A stretch of 64,000 bases of DNA. It comes from Agapanthus africanus. Its lineage: Eukaryota > Streptophyta > Magnoliopsida > Asparagales > Amaryllidaceae. This document shows positions 21,659 to 32,571 of this stretch, in pieces. A program made the translations under genes and the position numbers. Below the pieces are notes generated by a model. The model did not search any database and was not told where the DNA came from. It saw only the letters and a program-made list of their open reading frames with translations. The DNA lies in NCBI GenBank assembly GCA_030015575.1, contig CM057342.1, positions 262,160,867 to 262,224,866 of the forward strand. The letters are read 5' to 3'. Positions within the stretch are counted from its first letter, which is position 1, and every line of letters begins with the position of its first letter.

Positions 21659-22989
21659 GAAATGCCGACAATTTTGACCCTCTTGGTGTAGCCTGACAGT
21701 GAGGGCACTGTCAAGTTTAAGTTTGGGGGTGTGCTCGGTAAGCTTTCTTCCTTCGCATTCATTTGTATATTTTGCATTTGCATACCTTATCAAAAACCCA
21801 TAAAAGTCGAAAATATTTCCAAAAATATAAAAACTTTGTCGTCAAGTTAGCTAATAGGGTACTTAGATTTTTATTCTGAAAGCTTAGTTGATATGTCAGA
21901 AATAACTAAATTCTAAGCTTAGAAATTGAAAACCCTAAAAATAACCCTCATTCTGTTTAAACTTGGTGATTATACGTCCTTACAGTTTTTTTGAGAAATA
22001 GGTAATCTTGAGTTCAGTTCTTGAATAAGTCAAGATGAAGGGAAAGTATTGAAGCTTTACTGAAGGATAAGTCTGAAAAATAGTTTCTATTCTTGAGTTC
22101 AAATTCAGAAAGTATATACCCTACAAACTGCACTTACACGCACCTTGAAACTTGGGATAGTAGAGGATACCTAGAAATACTCTTGCCTGAAAACCTAGTA
22201 TGAAAAAAAACGGTAATTAAAGCTAAACACCAAAAGAGCATCATTGAAAAATATATCCGGTCTTGAAAAAAGAAAAAGAAAAGAAAAGAAAAATAAATAA
22301 ATAAAGTCAAGACCCGGAAACTGCTATTTACGCTTTAAGCTCACACATTCAGTAATCGGCCGTTAGTGCCTCAAGAAGCATTAATAGTCGCATGAAAGGT
22401 GTGTGAGCAACACCGTCCATCATTAAATGAAAAGAAGTAGTATTAGGTATTAGGGCAAGGCTATTATAGCTTGAATTGAATTCTCGAGTGTAGGGGTGCA
22501 AATTTACACACGCGTAGGGGTATACAATCGATGTTTGGATAAAAGATAGAAATGAAGAATAAGACTTGTGTTTTTTGTAAAGTTGATAAAAATCCCTGAT
22601 TTAAGACCGCACTTTAGAAGGAAAACTCAGGAGATACCAACATCTTTCTAAACTTTTTTGGAACGTATAAGATCTGAAGTTAAATAGAAAGGAGGTGTGA
22701 AGCATTAGGGTTGGATGTTTCTAACTTAGGATGATAGAATTTCTAACGTAAATACTGAACTGTAGGAGTAGAATCAACGTTAACTTATGAACTAGCTTGA
22801 CGGGATTTTGTGGGTAGTATCCGCTGAAAACCCTCAGGAGACAACACTCCTCCTATTAGGGACACCTAGAGATTTAACGGCTTGTTGCATACGCTCAGTG
22901 CAATCGCGTTCCCTGCGAAAGTGCGGTTAGGACTTTTTGTGAATAATTGGTTTTGCTCGGGACGAGCAAAAGTTAAGTTTGGGGATATT
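21659..22989 (+). other. A2 post-ORF region and polypurine tracts
   Basis: Non-coding and colinear with A1 15400-16977. Purine motifs lie at 21592-21604 (AAGTTTTGGGGGG), 21719-21730 (AAGTTTGGGGGT) and the terminal tract at 22975-22989 just before the 3' LTR. A simple AAAAGAAAAAG-type run lies near 22265-22300. Confidence 0.7.
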
Positions 22990-23583
22990 TGTTCATACCA
23001 GAATATTGCTTTTACTACCGCCCATTCTTACGCTCGTTTGTTTATAGGTAGGTGCTTTTAATCCGTGTTTGCTACATATTTACAGGCTACAGGTTCCTAG
23101 TCCAAAATAACGCAAATCATACAAAATCTCCACTGTTACGCCAAAATCCAGAACATCTGTTGACAACAGATAAAAGCCGGGTTCCGGTCATCCGTATCCG
23201 TCCGGTGCCGCGTACCAGTTCCAGAGACAAGACATATGACAGTGGTCATTCGTGTCTCGGACAAGCACATAGCACGAGGGGGCAGCACAAAAATCAATGG
23301 GTGCGCGGAGCTCGAGGGAGAAAAGGTCAAAAGTATTATTCTTGATGCCATTTTGGACTGTTGCAGATCTGAAGAAATTGTGGAAGCAATTTGCAATTTG
23401 GAACATGTAGAACAACAGAAGATAGCAAAACAAGGAAACCCGGAAAATACGAGACACCAATTCCACAAAACCGCTGCGGAACCGCCGCCAAATGTGGGTT
23501 TTCGCAGCGGATCCGCCGCGGTTTAATGTCAACATATGACCAAATTTTTGGGTTAGTTTGGAAATTTCATTTGGGGCCAGAAT
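22990..23583 (+). repeat. A2 3' LTR, left part
   Basis: Begins TGTTCATACCAG after the purine tract. It aligns in outline with the start of the A1 LTR (TACCGCCCA, GGTAGGTGCT, CCGTGTTTGCTA). It contains a GC-rich hairpin (23470-23523). It ends at the C2 insertion (TSD AGAAT, 23579-23583) and resumes at 55584. Confidence 0.85.
23470..23523. repeat. GC-rich module in A2 LTR
   Basis: AACCGCTGCGGAACCGCCGC, a short spacer, then GCAGCGGATCCGCCGCGGTT. The arms are imperfect inverted repeats of each other. The position in the LTR corresponds to the A1 module, with diverged sequence. Confidence 0.6.
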
Positions 23584-25663
23584 TGTTAGTTGTATGTATG
23601 CCCTAGAGGCCAGTATTGTAAAGATGATGTATATTATATTGGATGCTTGGACATATATAGAGATGACTTTCTTGCTCGATATGATAGTATGTTATCTGGT
23701 TGCTCTTTATCTTAACATGTATACTTGTCTCTTTATACTGTCTTATGGTTACATGTTGGTAAAGCCCTTAGGATGTGTACTTGACTACCTAGACTATGAT
23801 GCGGATCATACTAGTGGGGACATGGTAGTCCATAAGTACATCCTTCAAGGTCCCTAGTCGTGGGTGTATCGAGACGGGGCATCGATATACCAGGGTAGAC
23901 TAGCGTATACGCTTCTCGACCCATGAGATGGGCGATGGATGATCCTATATCCATTGGTGTTTGACATCAGAGATGGTATATGGGTGCTCAGTGGAGACCG
24001 GGTACACTGGACGGACTCGCCGAGAACTCCCAGATGGTATTATACCTCAGGTCAGATGGCAGTTCTCAGGTGACACTAGTGCAGGTTAGTCTGTAGACCC
24101 GAGATCGTCATAGAGTCTTGTGTGATTCCCACTGTGCTTTGATTTCCACCGTACCACATCCATGAGGGCGTGCAAAACGGTGGTTTTTGGGTACAGTCCC
24201 GAGTCACATGGAAGCAATGAGCGATAGGAGGGGTTTCGTCTCTCCCGGTATTGGGGGTTGATGTTGCGCTGTGCTCGATTGGCCGTAACAGGGAAGTCCC
24301 TGGCCAGGGCTGATTAGAGATTTACTGGTAAGTGTTACCAGTAGTTTCTCGACCCGTTATGAGCCTCACATCGGCACGACTTATCAGTTATTGGGGTCTG
24401 ACGTTTACCACCCCTAGACTTGATATGCGACATATCAGACGAGGATACCGGACTGTACGGGAAGTGTTGCCGGTTGGCTCGACGGGAGTTGTAGCAGGTT
24501 CGCTTATTCTCTTCTGATCGCTCAATACCCGGGTGGCCGTTACGTTTAGCCAACCGCTTGCGGCTTGGGGGTGCTTGATATGATCATCACCCACTGCCGG
24601 TGTATTGACGAGTCTTAGAGTCCCACAAAGAAGTTACCTAGTCCAGGCGAAACGTTGTGGTGCGCGTATGCGATATGCGCATGGACCCGATTAAAATGCG
24701 CGTATAGGATATCGTATATTGATCGGGCGGCTTGCTTTTGGTGGGGTCGTATGTGATATAGCCGGATTGAAAAATCAAGTGTTGATTTATCATTTAACCA
24801 TTAGTTTTCTCACTTGAAATCTTTTCTTGTATATGATGGATGTATGCATGCATGTATGCTTTCTTTCTTTTTAGATTCATGCACATATGGATGTGCATAC
24901 ATACATACATACATACATCATCCTTCATGGTTGATTACACATTGAAAATAGTGGCAATATAAGACTCACACCATGGTTTAAATATATGGATTATTATTTA
25001 ATTTTTGTTAAAACAAAAGAAAAGAAGAAAAGGATAATTCATGGTTAGTTTCTACACTCTTCCTTAAACCTAACCATGCTCACCTACTTCTAACCATGGG
25101 TTAACCTTCTCTTTGTGTTTTAAACTCAAATTAAATAATATCTATATCATCTAACCATGGTTTGAGATGAGAATAAGAAAATATATATACATATATTTTC
25201 TTTTTTCTTTACAAGGGTTATCTTTTTCACTCTTGTAAAAAGAAAAGCCATCATCTTCTTCTTCCTTTCTCTTTTGCTCTCTAGACTTTTATAGTGAGCA
25301 AAATACTTAACAAGATTGGTTTTTGAAGTGAGAATAGCCACCACAACATCATTCTACACAAGTTTAGCCCACTTGTTTAGAGTGTTATCTTTATTTCTTC
25401 TCTTGATCAAGTGAAGTCGATAGCTTGGACAAAGGAGCTTCGGGTGGATCGTCGTGGCCACTAGGAGACTTCAAGTGAACACTCCTGCGACCCTCAAGTG
25501 GCTAAGGAGTCTAGCGTAGAGAGCTACAAAGGTTGTACTCTCAAAACCCTAGTCTTTGCTACTTGTAAAACTATGAAACCCTAATTTTTCTAGGATAGAT
25601 CCTTTGTATGCTTACTTAGCACCATAAAAATTTGATCTTTGTGACATGTGATGCTTCCAAACC
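23584..25663 (+). repeat. C2 5' LTR, main part
   Basis: Starts TGTTAGTTGTATG and matches the 3' LTR at 53463-55550. It contains a CATA microsatellite near 24896-24918, about 8 bp longer in the 3' LTR (near 54775-54804). It is interrupted by T1 after AAACC (25659-25663); the last 28 bp are at 36607-36634. Short ORFs recur in both LTRs and are not convincing. Confidence 0.93.
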
Positions 25664-28600
25664 TGTAATACCCAGCAACTTTTGTACGTCTATATCCGTA
25701 ATTTTCTTTCCAACTATAAGATTTCATTTAAAATTATCTATTACTCTAAATTTTCTAATCTATTTTAGTTCTCCCCATTCCCTTACTAAAATCCGAAATC
25801 TCCACACAGTAACCCTCAGCCCGTTCCGTCAGCCCAATTCTTTTCAATTTCCCAGTTATTTGATTTAAACCCAAATCTATTTTTCCCTTTTATTTTATAA
25901 ACCCCAAGCCCATTCCTTATCTCATTTTATCCTTTCATTCTTCATTTATAGCTCTGGCCCGTTCACTAATAAATTTCATTTCCATTCCCTTACTTATTTA
26001 TTTTCTGACCCAAGCCCACACTTTTTCCTAAGGAAATTTCCCTTTTTATATAACCCAACCCCGGCCCGGCCTCTTATCCCATTTCCCCTTAATTCTTTCC
26101 ATTTTTCCAGCCAAATTCCAATCTGGCCCGTTTCTTTTTTTTTTATAATTACTTTTCATATTAACCATACAAATCCCCAGCCCACTATCCTTTAATTTAA
26201 ATCCAATTCCTTTTAACTCAGCCTGAGCCCACCCCATTTCCTCAACATTTTCCTATTCTTTTCCACAATTCCTTACGGCCCGGCCCCTTCCCTCTTCATT
26301 TATTCTAACTTCTCCTTTGGCCCGGCCCAGTCTTTTTCCTATTTCCTTTAATCATTTAAATCTAATAACCCTTCAGCCCAAGACTCCAAACCCATTCACC
26401 CAAACCCAATACTGTGCCTCTTCTTCAAATCTCCAACGGCTACACCCCCAATTTCCGCGCGCGTTTCCTCCGCCCACGCCGCCTCCTTCGCCCACGTCGC
26501 CGCTCGTCCCGCCCCGTGACCCGCCCCTCGCTCCACGATGCACACGCTTCGCCTACGGCCCGCTTCCCCAACGGCTATCTTTTCTCTGCTCTTTACTGCG
26601 CCACCATTCACGTCGCCGTACCCCACGCCCGCGCCCACGCCTCGCCGTTACCCCGAGTCGCGCACCCCTACAACCCGCTCCACTCGACCTCCTCCCTTCG
26701 TCTCTCCTTCTCTCTCCCTCACCCCTCCTCCTCACACAATTCCATCACCACCCTGCGCCTTCAAACCTACCGAGCTACCCCTTCTCTTCCTCCTCACCGC
26801 AGCCGCCGCCGACGACCCTATCATCATCACCTTCGCCATCCTACTCCCTCTCTTGATCTGCATCTCACTCTCCGTTTCTCTCTCTCAGCTCTCACTCTCT
26901 CTCCCTCTCTTCTCTCTCTCTCACACACACAGGTTCCCTCACTCTCTCCCTAACACTCACGTTGTTCACCTTCTCTCTCTCTTGCATTTTCTTTACCGCT
27001 CCCCTCGAACCCACGCCCATGCCAGCAAGTCGCGCTCACCGCCGTTCCCTCACCATCGCCTCCACCTCGCCTGCCTCACGCCGCTCGTTCCCCCTCGCCG
27101 CCTTCACCCTCGTCCCTCGTCGCACCCATCATTTCTCCTGCACTCGAGCCACTTCCCTTGCCGACCCATCACCGGCGACCCTAACCCACAAACACCCCAC
27201 CAACTCCCCCAACCTCTAACCTCTTGCCACTGCCTCACTGCCGGCCAACTCGTTGCCCTACAACCCCATAGACTCCGGCCTCCCAACCTTTCCAGAGCCA
27301 CCATCACCACCCAACTACAACTCCTAGCCGCCACCTGTGGCCTCTATGCTATCGGCCATCGCTTGAACTCGTTGTCGCCGTCCGCAGCAGCCCATCTCCA
27401 TCTCCGAGCCAAGCTCCACGGTGCCAATCCCTGCGACGCCAAGCCAAGCCGAGCCTGTGCCGAGATCAAGCCGAGCCAAACCCTCGTCGCCGTTTCCGTA
27501 CCGTGCTGTGCTGCGTCTGCCGTACGTCTCCAGGCAAGTTTTTACTTGCTTTCATGCTATTCTCTATGTGATACAAGTCAATATCATATATATATCTCAT
27601 GTTTGCTTTATGTTAAATATTGCAACACAACCATTCGATGCTTGTTCCCTTAAGAAAATAATATAAAATTTGACGGAACTGGAGGGCTCTCATTGGCCCT
27701 TTCTATGTTGAGTACTTTGTACAAGATTCGTTGGAAAACTTGATCGTTTATGTCCAAAACGACTAACCCCAAGTTTAATCGTAAAACTGTAATTTTATTG
27801 CACCTGAAAATCGTTAAATTCACCATAAATCATATACATAGTAGAATGGTGCGTTCGAGGGCTCAAATCGAAGCTAACTCGACGAACTTTAACCCTGTGC
27901 TAGTTTCCAGACATTCCTGTACTTAAATTAGGATGATAATTGTATCGGAGTGCGACTCTGGACTGCAGTCCAGAGCGACTCCAGTCATTGCTTGCTGTTC
28001 CGTATTGGACACCATAGGTTTTCCTTAACTCGTAGGTTGCGGAACTCCGCTTCTTATTGTAGGTAACTCTGTTAGCTAAACAACACAATTAATTTCATCC
28101 TTTTTCGTTATCATTTACTATTTAATCTGTGATTTAGAAGATCGGGACGCATAACAGTCCCGACAGAATCAGAACTGGCATATTAGGGTTAAACAGATTA
28201 TAACTCCTAACATATAGACGCGATGGAAGATCCGTTTGTTGCGTTGAAAACCTTACTGAAAACCCTAGAATTCATCCAACTATAGCGCCGCTAAAATCCG
28301 ATCCCAACTGGGATCAAAATGCGTTGCGAAATAGACTTCTGATTCTGAAATTGGATTTCCAGCCGCGTGCGCTTAAAAGGAAATAATCATAACTAATGAT
28401 CCTGGAACCCGATTGACTTGAAACAAAATTCTATGGATAGCTAACTGAACATATTGATTACTACCTGTTCATCGTTTCGCTAAATTATGTACATATGTTT
28501 CATGATAAATTGTGCAAGTGAAAGAATGCTATTTCGTAGCATCCTCATCATGTTTATTTACTTGTTCACGCATCACATCATACCCATATTATGGTAGTGA

Positions 28601-29694
28601 TAATCTAGTGACATCGTGCATTTACCCAGTGTTAGATCTTAGTGATGATTGTGGCAAGTACGTTAGTATTCGTGCATTCGTGATTAAGTGAAAAGTGATA
28701 CGTACTTGTGCACAATCAGTGACCCTATATTTCTATTGCATTGTCGACGTCTGTGGGATGCGAGTACGTGTGACTATAAGTGGTATGGGACACTTATGGA
28801 AGCGCTTGCACGGGTGTCACAGATAAGGCATCCGACACTGCCATTTATCTTAGGTATTAGTCGGGACGTGCTTGATGGAGGTCCTGCCTCCAGTTCTCGC
28901 GCAGACTTGTCACGGATCGATTAGTATTTAGGGTGATGGTTGGCGTTCGATGTAGACCACGGGGTGTGGGGTAGTTCAAGTGTGAGCTCAACAGAATCTC
29001 GGGAGTCCCATGCCGGCTTATATATTTAGGGAGTTATATGGAGATTTACAGGGTACGTGATATATACACCGTGATACACTCGTTACATGTTGGGCCCGTG
29101 GTCCCTTGCCCTTGGGTTCTACCCTTAGATGGAGGACACTCGCGAGTGGTTGACTCTCACACTTGGACTGACGATAGGCTTATTGACCTGTGTAGTGAGA
29201 CTTAGAGACTGATAGGGTTACTGTCATTTACATTCCTTATATACTGTGTTGACATGCATGACATATCGTTATACTACTCTACTGCTCCGCTGCATTGATT
29301 ACTATTCATTCATGTTCATGCTGTTTTACCGTTATTCACATCTATTACCACTGTTAGAACTGTTACTTGACTATATATATTATATTGCTATTGTGTCGCT
29401 CTGACGACCTGAGTATGCATGCTCAGTGTGGGAAGACGATTTAGCCTGGACCAGTGCATCACAGACTTCCTGACTTGCCGTTCCTAGTTACATCCGTTCG
29501 TTTCCACTTCAGGTCAGTTTATATTATTGTATCTTTCAGTTACTGCATTTTCCATTACCTGCGTAACGTTTACTGTTTACCATGATAAACTAGAAGCCGA
29601 AGTGTGACTACGGCAGGACTTTTCCTTAACCGTAGGAGCATGGCTGGCCTTGTCTACCTCTCGTATTCCGTATTTTGGGAAGCGGGGCGTGACA
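25664..29694 (+). repeat. T1 5' LTR
   Basis: 4031 bp, TGTAATACCC to GGGCGTGACA. The first part is AT-rich with scattered GGCCCGGCCC-like motifs. Next is a ~1.2-kb CT- and CG-rich tract (about 26390-27540) that includes a CTCTCTCACACACACAG run, then ordinary sequence. The tract opens frames of up to 371 codons (26538-27653), which I judge fortuitous. Confidence 0.95.
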
Positions 29695-29703
29695 TGGTTT
29701 AGT

Positions 29704-29716
29704 TGGTATCAGAGCC
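29704..29716 (+). other. T1 primer-binding site (tRNA-iMet)
   Basis: TGGTATCAGAGCC, nine bases after the 5' LTR, is complementary to the 3' end of plant initiator tRNA-Met. Confidence 0.88.
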
Positions 29717-30050
29717 AGGCTTTGCATCGATTGGGATTGCAGTTTTCCGTATAGAGTTTGGCAATCTAAGACATCACTCGGTTTAGATTGTAAACTTGTC
29801 ACTCTTGATCCATATTCACATCGTGCGTTCAGCCATCCATTCACTATGGTTTCGGGTAACTTGACGAGGGTACGTGGTGGCAATTGCACTACCGTACTCT
29901 ATTCAAGTGACTTAAAGTGATACAGTTGACTCCCCACTTGTACTGATATTCATCATCTCTGATATTCTTGAATCCTTGTTCTATCCATATCATATTTTAA
30001 TTCATTTAGCGTGTGACTTATATCATTCTCAAAATCGTTGTCACAGGATC
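29717..30050 (+). other. T1 leader
   Basis: Short untranslated stretch between primer site and gag. TTGTCACAG just before the gag ATG could act as a splice acceptor; no donor is evident. Confidence 0.5.
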
Positions 30051-30449
30051 ATGTCTTCCAACAACTCTTCATCTGTTTCCGCTCCCCAGAATCAGACCGT
30101 TGAGATTCTGAGTGCACTGAGAGGTCTAAGGGAAGCCCAAGAGCGAACAAACGACTTGTTGGCTGAAGGGCTGAGAAGACAGGTGAATCAGGCACCAGCA
30201 GGAGTCTCCTATCATAAAGGGATCCCTATTGGACGAGGAAAGGAGAAGAAGATGAAGCATCAACAGAAGCATCAGAAGAACCCTTGCTGTGGATATTGTA
30301 AGAGACCAGGACATCTTCAGAAGGATTGTCGCCGTGCCCAAGGGAAATGTCTGATCTGCGGATCCAACAAACATCTTATCAACGGTTGCCCAGAAAGGAA
30401 GGAGCTACAAGGAGGAGATTCATCCACACTCCCCACTTCTGCCAAGTGA
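30051..30449 (+). CDS. gag: T1 mini-Gag: nucleocapsid with two zinc knuckles
   Basis: 132 codons from ATG 30051 (MSSNNSSSVSAPQNQ). It starts with a short helical, possibly coiled-coil stretch (VEILSALRGLREAQERTNDLL). A basic segment (GRGKEKKMKHQQKHQK) and two CX2CX4HX4C knuckles follow: CGYCKRPGHLQKDC and CLICGSNKHLINGC. The family's capsid domain is missing, so this is far shorter than a normal gypsy Gag. It could bind element RNA and co-assemble with Gag from an autonomous partner (inference). The TGA stop lies in the first copy of a 17-bp tandem duplication (30444-30477). Confidence 0.75.
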   Translation: MSSNNSSSVSAPQNQTVEILSALRGLREAQERTNDLLAEGLRRQVNQAPAGVSYHKGIPIGRGKEKKMKHQQKHQKNPCCGYCKRPGHLQKDCRRAQGKCLICGSNKHLINGCPERKELQGGDSSTLPTSAK

Positions 30450-30477
30450 GGATTGTCGCGAAGTGAGGATTGTCGCG
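30444..30477 (+). repeat. T1 17-bp tandem duplication at gag stop
   Basis: AAGTGAGGATTGTCGCG is present twice in a row. The gag TGA is in the first copy. Confidence 0.9.
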
Positions 30478-30832
30478 TAGTTCGGACTTCGACGATAAGG
30501 TGGATCAAACGCAGGATTCAACTCACGCGACGAGAATGCAATGTTATAGTAGTCGAAGAATAATTTTCAGTAATAATAATGTTGTCATCCTTTATGAATA
30601 TTTCTTTCTGTTTGAAATCTGCATCCTTTGAACTTTTGGTTGAATGCAATGAAATTTGAATCATAATATACGTATCATTCTCATGCTTTCTCTATGTCAA
30701 ATTCTATTCATTATCACAGTATTTTCATTCTGATCCTTCAGTTCCTGCAACCGCATATTTTTCCTATATTTCGTACCCTGAGCTTTCCTTGATTTATTCC
30801 ACTGTCTAATCATGACTCTTTCCTTTCAGACT

Positions 30833-31330
30833 ATGGCTCACCCTGGAGCAGCGCCGCATCTAGACGAGGATGCACAGTCATGCGTTTCCCTAGATCGCAC
30901 GCTGATGAGTTCTGACGATGAGGTCAACGGTCCCCAGGTCAACTTCGGAAACAACGATTCAGAGGACGAAGGTGTAGCCGCCCCAGAGTTTAACGTGTTA
31001 GCTGATTCCGACGAGGAAGAAGGAGATCCTGAAGAGAACCCTATAGAGGAAGACCCGATAGAGGAAGATCCCGATGAAGACCCCGAGGAAGAACCGATGG
31101 AAGAAAACCCAGTGGAGGAGAATCCCATGGAAGAAAATGCAGAAGAAGAAAACCACATGGGATCAGACCTCGATGAAAAAGTTCTATCCGAGGATGAAGG
31201 ACCGGAAGATCAAGACCCTGCCATGGAAGAACTTCCTTTAGCGATACCTGCGAGGCGCTATGGAAATGGACGCCCCTACCTGAGCGCGCGAGCCTACCGC
31301 AACCTGCTGAATCTCCACAACCGCGACTAA
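30833..31330 (+). CDS. T1 acidic ORF of unknown function
   Basis: 165 codons from the second ATG (MAHPGAAPHLDEDAQ); the frame also has an ATG at 30812. I prefer 30833 because CTTTCCTTTCAG just before it resembles a splice acceptor. The protein is strongly acidic: SDSEDEG-like segments, then degenerate repeats of PIEEDP, PMEENP and PVEENP. It closes with a short basic tail (ARRYGNGRPYLSARAYRNLL). No enzyme motif is recognisable. The repeats suggest an extended, charged protein, not a folded enzyme. It could be a relic of the region after gag or a separate accessory gene. The frame is intact. Confidence 0.6.
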   Translation: MAHPGAAPHLDEDAQSCVSLDRTLMSSDDEVNGPQVNFGNNDSEDEGVAAPEFNVLADSDEEEGDPEENPIEEDPIEEDPDEDPEEEPMEENPVEENPMEENAEEENHMGSDLDEKVLSEDEGPEDQDPAMEELPLAIPARRYGNGRPYLSARAYRNLLNLHNRD

Positions 31331-32557
31331 TGGGATGTATTTTGATGTTGACTTTCTGGCCAAATAAATTGTGTATAGTTTAGGGCCACTTTTCGTCTTG
31401 GACAATGCTTGTTTCAAATTTTCTTGAATGAAATAAATCTTCTAGATTCGTAAACTTGTTGATTATTGGTTCATTAAATACTTGTTTATTGATCGCATCC
31501 ATTTATCTTTCTGCTGAGATTCCTGACTATCCACCCTAATCCTTGTATAGTTTTCACCCCGTTCGATTAGAATGTACTGCACCCTGATCTTTGGAATGAG
31601 CCCCTTCATCCATCGTCTGTGCCCCGTTTGAGATCCTTCTGGGAGGAGAACAATTCTTGTGAAACTTCCGAGTTCACTAACTCTTCAAATCCTGATTCGT
31701 GTGTCGTACCGACTGTTGTTTCCCCCACACTTTTCCCTTGGTATTCCTTTGTTACCCATCCTTACTTCCTGTACCGACCCTATCCTAATCTCCTTCACAT
31801 TCAGCCTAAAGCCGACACACTTCAACCTTCTGTTGAGCCAAACTTCCTCATAATCATTGCCCTATCTAGCTCTATACCTATTTGTGTTCTCCCTATTACC
31901 CTAATTATATTTAGGGACACTGTTACTCAAAAATTTAGTTTTCAGTACTTTGAATTTATCAAAGAGAGCGTGTTATTGATTACTCTATTTCATATATTCT
32001 AAGTACGCTATTATTAATCTCGTTTTCGGTAGCGCAAACTAACACTGCGCATGTATTGTGCTATGTTCCACGTTTTCGTTATGTGAGTTTTCTAAACTGA
32101 TTTAAGACTATTCGATCGATAAATTACCTCAAAATGTTTTAACCTATCGACTAAGCTTTCACTACCTCATTGTCGTTACTATATTTCCGGGTGTTGTGCC
32201 TATGTTTACTATTATAAATGATTGTGTCTTATACTTAGTATTTCTATCTTTCTACTTTTAAAATGCTTATTTGTACACATATTTGGGTTCGAATCTGTCG
32301 AACAAGCCTTGAGTATTATTTTTCGCTATTGTTACCTAAATTCTCGAATACATGTATCTACCCTTATAGTTGTTCATGCCTTATATCTATTAGACCTACC
32401 CTTCTGTATGTTGTTCTTACTTATATATATATTTTCAAGTTTCTTCGTCCGCGGATTTTTTTTTTGTAAATTCTTATATATTAGTTCGCAACTATGATGG
32501 CTTTCGCTTATGTTCTATAACTTACTATTTCTTTAAATTTCGAGGACGAAATTTTTG
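31331..32557 (+). other. T1 3' internal region, no gene seen
   Basis: 1.2 kb of AT-rich sequence before the purine tract. The small frames at 31619-32002 and 32222-32497 show no family features or repeats and are likely chance. Confidence 0.6.
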
Positions 32558-32571
32558 TAAGGGTGGTATGA
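32541..32571 (+). other. T1 polypurine tract with CGAGGACGAA motif
   Basis: CGAGGACGAA (32541-32550) and then AAGGGTGGTATGA immediately before the 3' LTR. This arrangement is characteristic of Tekay/Del-like chromoviruses and is the main basis for the lineage call. Confidence 0.8.

Noticed and set aside
26538..27653. 371-codon open frame (and overlapping frames) in the T1 5' LTR, repeated as 358 codons at 33447-34523
   Set aside because: Lies in a CT- and CG-rich tract where several frames are open at once, has a low-complexity Pro/Ser/Leu composition, and recurs only because LTRs are duplicated. Differences between copies show no bias to silent sites.
29704..29716. TGGTATCAGAGCC as part of a tRNA gene
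   Set aside because: Only the complement of the tRNA 3' end is present, at the position of a primer-binding site, with no cloverleaf around it. The same applies at 36636, 36856, 50880 and 56760.
30812..31330. Acidic T1 ORF as a host gene fragment captured by the element
   Set aside because: No recognisable host domain and no intron-exon pattern. I could not support capture, so it is listed as an element ORF of unknown function.
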